Shown here one piece after another: positions 6,335 to 9,736 of a stretch of 9,736 bases of DNA. A program made the translations under genes and the position numbers. Positions within the stretch are counted from its first letter, which is position 1; every line of letters begins with the position of its first letter. Source of the DNA: CAZEBW01 sp964510205 (GTDB lineage Bacteria; Chloroflexota; Anaerolineae; VGOG01); the NCBI GenBank assembly GCA_964510205.1, contig CAZEBW010000111.1, positions 1 to 9,736 of the forward strand. The letters run 5' to 3'. The notes beneath the pieces are model-generated. The model saw nothing but the letters and a program-made list of their open reading frames with translations. It was not told where the DNA came from and made no database searches.

Positions 6335-6363
6335 TTGCGGTCTATGCATGGGTGTGCTACAAT
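6335..6363 (+). promoter_or_regulatory. Sigma70-type promoter for the accessory block
   Basis: TTGCGG (6335-6340), a 17-bp spacer and TACAAT (6358-6363). A better -35 hexamer, TTGACT (6330-6335), is 22 bp away, too far. Transcription would start near 6370 and give a leader of about 175 nt before the 100-aa protein. It may also serve the downstream larA-like gene. Confidence 0.5.
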
Positions 6364-6371
6364 TTGGATAT

Positions 6372-6390
6372 GCCAATTGGAGGCATTGGC
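6372..6390. promoter_or_regulatory. Palindrome at the predicted transcription start
   Basis: GCCAAT (6372-6377) and ATTGGC (6385-6390) form a perfect 6-bp inverted repeat with a 7-bp centre, just downstream of the -10 box. CCAATTGG (6373-6380) is itself an 8-bp palindrome. The position suits an operator for self-regulation by a toxin-antitoxin protein. Inference from position only. Confidence 0.35.
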
Positions 6391-6434
6391 CGAAGCGGTG
6401 CGGCGTGGCCTGCGGAGGACGGCGGAGATGACAA

Positions 6435-6491
6435 CGAATTGAGGGGATTCACCGAATTCATGGCGCTGAATTCGATAAATCCTCGAATTCG
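6435..6491. repeat. Double-tier hairpin in the leader
   Basis: A perfect inner stem, CGAATTCA (6453-6460) with TGAATTCG (6467-6474) and a 6-nt loop, sits inside an imperfect outer stem (6435-6449 with 6478-6491, about 13 pairs with a G bulge and two unpaired G). CGAATT recurs three times. It could be a structured leader, a multi-site operator or a relic of a small mobile element. No T-run follows, so it is not a terminator. Confidence 0.6.
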
Positions 6492-6545
6492 ACGTCATAT
6501 TTCGGCGAGGTCAAGTCCACAACGCCGAATGAAAGGAGAGTGCTG

Positions 6546-6848
6546 ATGGACACATATGTCAAATCTTACACAACTGAAAGCGTCCTTGCTACTCTAGGCT
6601 ATCCTGATCCGCTGGTAGCAGCTCGCCAGCATGCCCGCATGATTCTGCTAGGGCGACTGGCGCGTTATCAAGCTGCGATTCGAGAGTTGGAAGCGAAGTG
6701 GGGTTGCACGCTGGAGGACTTACGCGCGCGCTACATGGCTCAGGGCAGTGAGGATTTTGAAGCCGACGACGACTACTTGCAATGGCAATGGTACGCCGAT
6801 GCTGTGGAGGCCATCAACGCCCAACTAGCTGTCATCTCTGAGCCATAA
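6546..6848 (+). CDS. Small antitoxin-like protein of unknown family
   Basis: A 100-aa soluble protein with a central helical stretch (about residues 26-52, HARMILLGRLARYQAAIREL then EAKWG) and an acidic tail (SEDFEADDDYLQWQWYADAVEAI). I cannot name a domain with certainty. Its size, acidic C-terminus and place directly before a DUF433/DUF5615 pair suggest an antitoxin or accessory subunit. I loosely recall similar proteins beside small toxins in cyanobacteria and Chloroflexota. ATG at 6546 is chosen because AAAGGAGAG (6532-6540) is well spaced for it; an in-frame GTG at 6540 overlaps that site. The gene is visibly less GC-rich than the sugar genes, which fits acquisition by transfer. No separate toxin follows in the 49-bp spacer, so it may be an orphan. 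Confidence 0.65.
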   Translation: MDTYVKSYTTESVLATLGYPDPLVAARQHARMILLGRLARYQAAIRELEAKWGCTLEDLRARYMAQGSEDFEADDDYLQWQWYADAVEAINAQLAVISEP

Positions 6849-6897
6849 ACTATGCTTGAGCTATTCGCTACCTACACAAATGGACTGGAGAAGTGTC

Positions 6898-7128
6898 ATG
6901 TTTACAGCAGATCGTATCGAAATCAATCCTGCCGTCATGCTTGGCAAGCCAGTGATTCGCGGCACGCGCATTCCGGTGGAACTCATCATCCGCAAGCTTA
7001 GTGAAGGTGCTACAGAGGCTGACTTGCTAGATGCATATCCTCGGCTGACCGAAGCGGACATCCGGGCTGCGCTGGCTTATGCTGCCGAGTCACTAGCCCA
7101 CGAAGCTATCCTGTTACAAACTGCCTGA
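6898..7128 (+). CDS. DUF433 domain antitoxin
   Basis: A 76-aa DUF433 protein (PF04255). It shows the typical core INPAVMLGKPVIRGTRIPV followed by ELIIRKLSEGATEADLL and YPRLTEADIRAALAYAAE, a small winged-helix-like DNA-binding fold used by VapB-like antitoxins. It should neutralise the PIN-like toxin next to it and repress their promoter. GGAG at 6887-6890 supports the ATG at 6898; in-frame ATG 6880 (adding MDWRSV) and TTG 6856 are alternatives. Its stop TGA shares bases with the ATG of the next gene (TGATG at 7126-7130), so translation of the pair is coupled as expected for a toxin-antitoxin module. Confidence 0.88.
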   Translation: MFTADRIEINPAVMLGKPVIRGTRIPVELIIRKLSEGATEADLLDAYPRLTEADIRAALAYAAESLAHEAILLQTA

Positions 7129-7520
7129 TGAATGACTTTGACTTGCGCTTTCTGGCTGATGAAAGTTGCGATTTTGCTGTCGTGCGCGCTCTGCGAGCAG
7201 GGGGCTATGATGTCTTCGCCGTGAGTGAAGTAATGCGCCGCTCCGACGACGGCGAATTGATTGAGCTAGCTCGTCGCGAGAAACGTATTTTGCTGACAGA
7301 GGACAAAGACATTGGCTGGCTGGTCTTCGTCAGTCATGCCGGCTCGGCGGGTGTCATCTTGATTCGCTTCCCTGGCAACGCCCGGCGGACTTTGGTTCAG
7401 ACCGTCAAGCAACTCGTGCAAGAACAAGGCAAGCGACTCTTCGGTGCCTTTGTTGTCGTGCAGCCTGGTCATCTTCGTATCAGTCGCTTGCCTGGTACTG
7501 AGACCTGGGAAGGTGTCTGA
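7128..7520 (+). CDS. DUF5615 PIN-like toxin
   Basis: A 130-aa PIN-like protein of the DUF5615 family (PF18480), a predicted ribonuclease toxin. LADES with Asp11 near the N-terminus, SDDGEL (39-44, Asp40/Asp41) and LTEDKDIGWL (56-65, Asp59 and Asp61) give the acidic metal-binding residues. The middle strand GVILIRFPGN (75-84) is characteristic. It starts inside the DUF433 stop codon (TGATG). It ends with TGA at 7518-7520, one base before the larA-like ATG, so the toxin and the epimerase genes are probably co-transcribed. Catalytic RNase activity is inferred from the PIN family and has not been shown for this protein. Confidence 0.87.
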   Translation: MNDFDLRFLADESCDFAVVRALRAGGYDVFAVSEVMRRSDDGELIELARREKRILLTEDKDIGWLVFVSHAGSAGVILIRFPGNARRTLVQTVKQLVQEQGKRLFGAFVVVQPGHLRISRLPGTETWEGV

Positions 7521-7521
7521 C

Positions 7522-8829
7522 ATGGTCTTTGGGAAAGGCTACACCGATAGATTTCTGAGCGAACGCGAAGTCCACGATCTGATGGCCGAGGCGCTAGCGC
7601 AGGCCAATCTCGACGGCCAGCGCGTGCTGATCATCATCCCCGACCACACCCGCACCGCGCCGATTCCGCTCTTCTTCCACCTGTTCCACGAACTGCTGGG
7701 ACGGAGGGTCGCGGCGCTGGACTACCTGGTGGCGCTGGGAACGCACCAGCCGATGAGCGAGGACGCGCTGAACAAGCTGGTGGGGGTCACGGCGGCGGAG
7801 CGAGCGGGGGAATACCGCCATGTCCGCATCTTCAACCACCGCTGGGACCTGCCCGACACTTTCGTTACCCTGGGCACTATCACGGAACACGAAACACGTA
7901 GCACGAGCCAGGGCCTCCTGTCCCAGGCAGTTCCCGTCAAGATCAACAAGCTTATCTTTGACTACGACCAACTCATCATCTGCGGTCCCACTTTCCCCCA
8001 CGAGGTGGTCGGTTTCTCCGGCGGCAACAAGTACTTTTTCCCCGGCATCGGCGGCGCGGAGGTGATCAACTTCACCCACTGGCTGGGGGCGGTGATCACC
8101 AGCATGAAAGTCATCGGCGCCAAGCACACCCCGGTGCGGCGGGTGATCGACCGGGCAGCGTCGTTAATTGATGTGTCCAAATTATGCTTCAGTCTGGTAG
8201 TAGCGCCTGAGATTGCCGATTGCCGAATCGCAAATCGCAGATCGAAAATCGAAAATCGAAAATCGAAAATCGGTCTGGCCGGCTTGTTCATCGGCACACC
8301 GGAGGAGGCCTACGAGCACGCCGCCGATCTTTCGGCCCAACTGCACATTATCTATGTTGACAAGCCCTTCCAGCGGGTGCTGTCGGTGATGCCCGAGATG
8401 TACGACGACCTGTGGACGGCGGCCAAGGGGATGTACAAGCTAGAGCCGGCCATCGCCGACGGGGGCGAGGTGATCATCTACGCCCCTCACATCACCGAGG
8501 TCTCGTACACCCACGGCCAGATCATTGACCAGATCGGCTACCACGTTCGCGATTACTTCCTCAAGCAGTGGGATCGCTTCAAGCAGTATCCGTGGGGCGT
8601 GCTGGCCCACTCCACCCACCTGCGGGGGATTGGCGCGTTCGAGAACGGGGTGGAGAAACCGCGCATCCAGGTCACGCTGGCCACCGGCATCCCAGAGGAG
8701 CGGTGTCGGCGCATCGACCTGGGGTATATGGATCCAGCCACGATTGACATGGCCGAGTGGGGGGGGCGGGAGGACGAGGGAATTCTGGTCGTGCCCAAGG
8801 CAGGGGAAATGCTGTATCGCATTGCGTGA
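7522..8829 (+). CDS. LarA-family nickel-pincer racemase/epimerase (DUF2088)
   Basis: A 435-aa LarA-type enzyme predicted to invert the C2 hydroxyl of a 2-hydroxy acid with the nickel-pincer nucleotide cofactor. Conserved elements are all present: DHTR (41-44), LGTH (His75), PHEVVGFSGGNKYFFPGIGG with His160 and the cofactor-linking Lys170, and FTHW (His186, nickel ligand). These match His108, His174, Lys184 and His200 of Lactobacillus LarA. Homologues include lactate, malate and gluconate/mannonate C2-epimerases; neighbouring uronate genes and gnd favour a sugar-acid substrate. The ATG at 7522 follows GGGAAGG (7507-7513) and lies one base after the toxin stop; the in-frame upstream extension is within the toxin gene. 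Two heptamer arrays lie in frame: residues about 121-130 and a 63-bp array at 230-251. No larB, larC or larE cofactor genes are visible here. Confidence 0.85.
   Translation: MVFGKGYTDRFLSEREVHDLMAEALAQANLDGQRVLIIIPDHTRTAPIPLFFHLFHELLGRRVAALDYLVALGTHQPMSEDALNKLVGVTAAERAGEYRHVRIFNHRWDLPDTFVTLGTITEHETRSTSQGLLSQAVPVKINKLIFDYDQLIICGPTFPHEVVGFSGGNKYFFPGIGGAEVINFTHWLGAVITSMKVIGAKHTPVRRVIDRAASLIDVSKLCFSLVVAPEIADCRIANRRSKIENRKSKIGLAGLFIGTPEEAYEHAADLSAQLHIIYVDKPFQRVLSVMPEMYDDLWTAAKGMYKLEPAIADGGEVIIYAPHITEVSYTHGQIIDQIGYHVRDYFLKQWDRFKQYPWGVLAHSTHLRGIGAFENGVEKPRIQVTLATGIPEERCRRIDLGYMDPATIDMAEWGGREDEGILVVPKAGEMLYRIA
7882..7909 (+). repeat. Heptamer array (ACGNANC)x4 inside the larA-like gene
   Basis: ACGGAAC, ACGAAAC, ACGTAGC and ACGAGCC are read in frame as TEHETRSTSQ (about 121-130). 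Related proteins as I remember them have a segment of similar length here, so the array may have replaced rather than lengthened the native loop. A TAG at 7899-7901 is out of frame. It is a degenerate member of the family at 3644 and 5316. Confidence 0.65.
8211..8273 (+). repeat. Nine-unit heptamer array (AATCGNA family) inside the larA-like gene
   Basis: Nine gap-free heptamers: GATTGCC twice, GAATCGC, AAATCGC, AGATCGA, AAATCGA three times, AAATCGG. The length of 63 bp equals 21 codons, so the frame is kept. The product has a 7-residue period (IANRRSK then IENRKSK). Removing it leaves VVAPE joined to GLAGLFIGTPEEAY, which looks like an uninterrupted LarA-family segment. Confidence 0.93.
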
Positions 8830-8846
8830 TGGGAGAAGCTGGTCGT

Positions 8847-8875
8847 TTGTCCGCCAGGATACTCTGATGTATAAT
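8847..8875 (+). promoter_or_regulatory. Strong sigma70-type promoter before the antitoxin remnant and gnd
   Basis: TTGTCC (8847-8852), a 17-bp spacer and a perfect TATAAT (8870-8875). A start near 8882 would give a short leader with GGGAGGGAGGGA (8889-8900) before the ATG at 8907. Since gnd begins 2 bp after the remnant, this promoter probably drives gnd as well. Confidence 0.7.
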
Positions 8876-8906
8876 TTGGGCAAGCGAAGGGAGGGAGGGA
8901 TAAAAC

Positions 8907-9155
8907 ATGTTATCAGTAAAAGGTGTGTTTCAAAATGGTGTTGTGCGACCTATTCAGCCTATTGAGGCGAGTGATGGGCAGAGTGTCATCATTATCTTCC
9001 TGGACGAAGGCGTCGCCAACTCATGGTTTTCCACGGATTAGTCGGATTGGGATGCCCTGGCGCAGTTGGTGGAGGCGTGCGCTGTCGAAACAGGCATTAC
9101 CGATTTGGCGCACCAGCACAATCGTTATCTTTACCACGAAAATCAGGAGAAATAG
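8907..9155 (+). pseudogene. AF2212-like (DUF104-type) antitoxin broken by an in-frame TAG
   Basis: The first frame reads MLSVKGVFQNGVVRPIQPIE and on to a TAG at 9039-9041 after 44 residues. The same frame continues without further stops as SDWDALAQLVEACAVETG then ITDLAHQHNRYLYHENQEK to TAG at 9153-9155. Together they make an 82-codon protein typical of small antitoxins whose N-terminal strand pair (VKGVFQNGVVRPIQPI) folds as in AF2212/PF01954. TGG to TAG or CAG to TAG, a single-base change, would explain the break; a sequencing error is the main alternative. Ribosome binding site and promoter are intact. No toxin gene follows: gnd starts 2 bp later and its ribosome binding site lies in the remnant's last codons. 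Confidence 0.75.
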
Positions 9156-9157
9156 AA

Positions 9158-9736
9158 ATGGACAAACAGCAATTCGGATTGATTGGCCTGGCTGTCATGG
9201 GCCAGAATCTGGCTCTCAACATCGAACGGAATGGCTTCTCGGTGGCGGTGTACAACCGCACGGCGGCCCGCACCGAGGAGTTCATGGCCGCTGAGGCCAA
9301 GGGAAAGAACATCCAGGCCGCCTACACAGTCGAGGAGTTGGTGGACGCGCTGGAAAGGCCGCGCCAGATCATGCTCATGGTCAAGGCCGGCCCGCCGGTG
9401 GACGCCACCATCGCCCAACTGAAACCCCATCTGCAGCCGGGCGATCTGATCATTGACGGCGGCAACTCTTTCTTCGGCGATACCGAGCGGCGGGCGAAAG
9501 AGTTGGCCGAAGAGGGCATCAACTACATCGGCACCGGCGTCTCCGGCGGCGAGTACGGCGCGCTGCATGGTCCCAGCATCATGCCCGGCGGCCAGCTGGA
9601 GGCGTGGGAGATGGTGAGGCCCATCTTGACCGCCATCGCCGCCAAGGTGAACGGCGACCCCTGCGTGACCCACATCGGCCCGCGCGGGTCGGGGCACTAC
9701 GTCAAAATGGTGCACAACGGCATCGAGTACGGCGAC
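9158..9736 (+). CDS. gnd: 6-phosphogluconate dehydrogenase, decarboxylating (5' part)
   Basis: Oxidises 6-phosphogluconate to ribulose-5-phosphate and CO2 with NADP+ in the pentose phosphate pathway. The first 193 codons are present and run open to the right edge. GLIGLAVMGQNLALNIERNG (7-26) is the dinucleotide loop, and YNRT (32-35) suggests NADP preference. IIDGGNSFFGDTERR (98-112), GTGVSGGEYGALHGPSIMPG (125-144) and GSGHYVKMVHNGIEYGD (177-193) hold the catalytic Lys183, Asn187 and Glu190. The motif usually written SGGEEGA is SGGEYGA here. AGGAGA at 9145-9150 is 7 bp before the ATG, inside the antitoxin remnant. Its place beside the larA-like gene suggests that gluconate enters this pathway. 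Confidence 0.95.
   Translation, partial: MDKQQFGLIGLAVMGQNLALNIERNGFSVAVYNRTAARTEEFMAAEAKGKNIQAAYTVEELVDALERPRQIMLMVKAGPPVDATIAQLKPHLQPGDLIIDGGNSFFGDTERRAKELAEEGINYIGTGVSGGEYGALHGPSIMPGGQLEAWEMVRPILTAIAAKVNGDPCVTHIGPRGSGHYVKMVHNGIEYGD

Noticed and set aside
6352..6546. Small open frame in the leader before the 100-aa protein (64 codons)
   Set aside because: It begins at or inside the promoter, runs through the hairpin, has no ribosome binding site and shows no domain. The hairpin explains the region better.
6852..6990. Short out-of-frame ATG reading (MLELFATYTN...) after the 100-aa protein, perhaps a lost toxin partner
   Set aside because: It soon overlaps the DUF433 gene in another frame and no toxin motif can be seen.
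744..8273. CRISPR array
   Set aside because: Units are 7-8 bp with no spacers between them, far shorter than CRISPR repeats, and no cas genes are present.
8907..9155. UAG recoding (pyrrolysine or suppressor readthrough) in the antitoxin
   Set aside because: No recoding element is evident and all other genes use stop codons normally; mutation or sequencing error is simpler.

Overview
This is a GC-rich bacterial window in which every convincing gene reads left to right. It looks like a chromosomal sugar-acid (hexuronate) gene cluster from an assembled draft or metagenomic genome, since a 10-N scaffold gap is present. The gene set (UxaE-type tagaturonate epimerase, SDR-type mannonate oxidoreductase, DUF433/DUF5615 modules, AF2212-like antitoxin remnant) and the many short tandem repeats between genes fit Chloroflexota, probably Anaerolineae-like. 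That assignment is inference; no rRNA or taxonomic marker is present.

Layout: 1-159 is a leader with a nested inverted repeat. It is followed by uxaE (160-1668), galU (1713-2615), a GHMP kinase resembling glucuronokinase whose start overlaps galU (2605-3636), an SDR mannonate oxidoreductase/fructuronate reductase interrupted near its end by the N gap (3682-4527), a QueG-like double [4Fe-4S] protein (4595-5365) and a HAD phosphatase-like protein (5390-6289). A promoter and a structured leader (6290-6545) then precede a lower-GC accessory block: a 100-aa antitoxin-like protein, a DUF433 antitoxin and a DUF5615 PIN-like toxin. A LarA-family nickel-pincer racemase/epimerase (7522-8829) follows one base later. 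Finally a strong promoter precedes an antitoxin gene broken by one in-frame TAG (8907-9155), and gnd (6-phosphogluconate dehydrogenase) begins at 9158 and runs off the right edge.

How the genes may work together: UxaE plus the SDR convert tagaturonate to fructuronate to mannonate. No mannonate dehydratase (UxuA) is visible. Instead there is a LarA-family C2-epimerase candidate and gnd, which suggests mannonate -> gluconate -> 6-phosphogluconate -> ribulose-5-phosphate. The glucuronokinase-like kinase and GalU could form UDP-glucuronate. These links are hypotheses.

The most unusual structural feature is a dispersed set of 7-8 bp tandem repeat arrays in several sequence families. One array, or a related short repeat, sits at each of the six successive gene boundaries from uxaE to the end of the HAD gene. 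Other arrays lie in frame inside uxaE and twice inside the larA-like gene. They recall the heptanucleotide STRR repeats of cyanobacteria.
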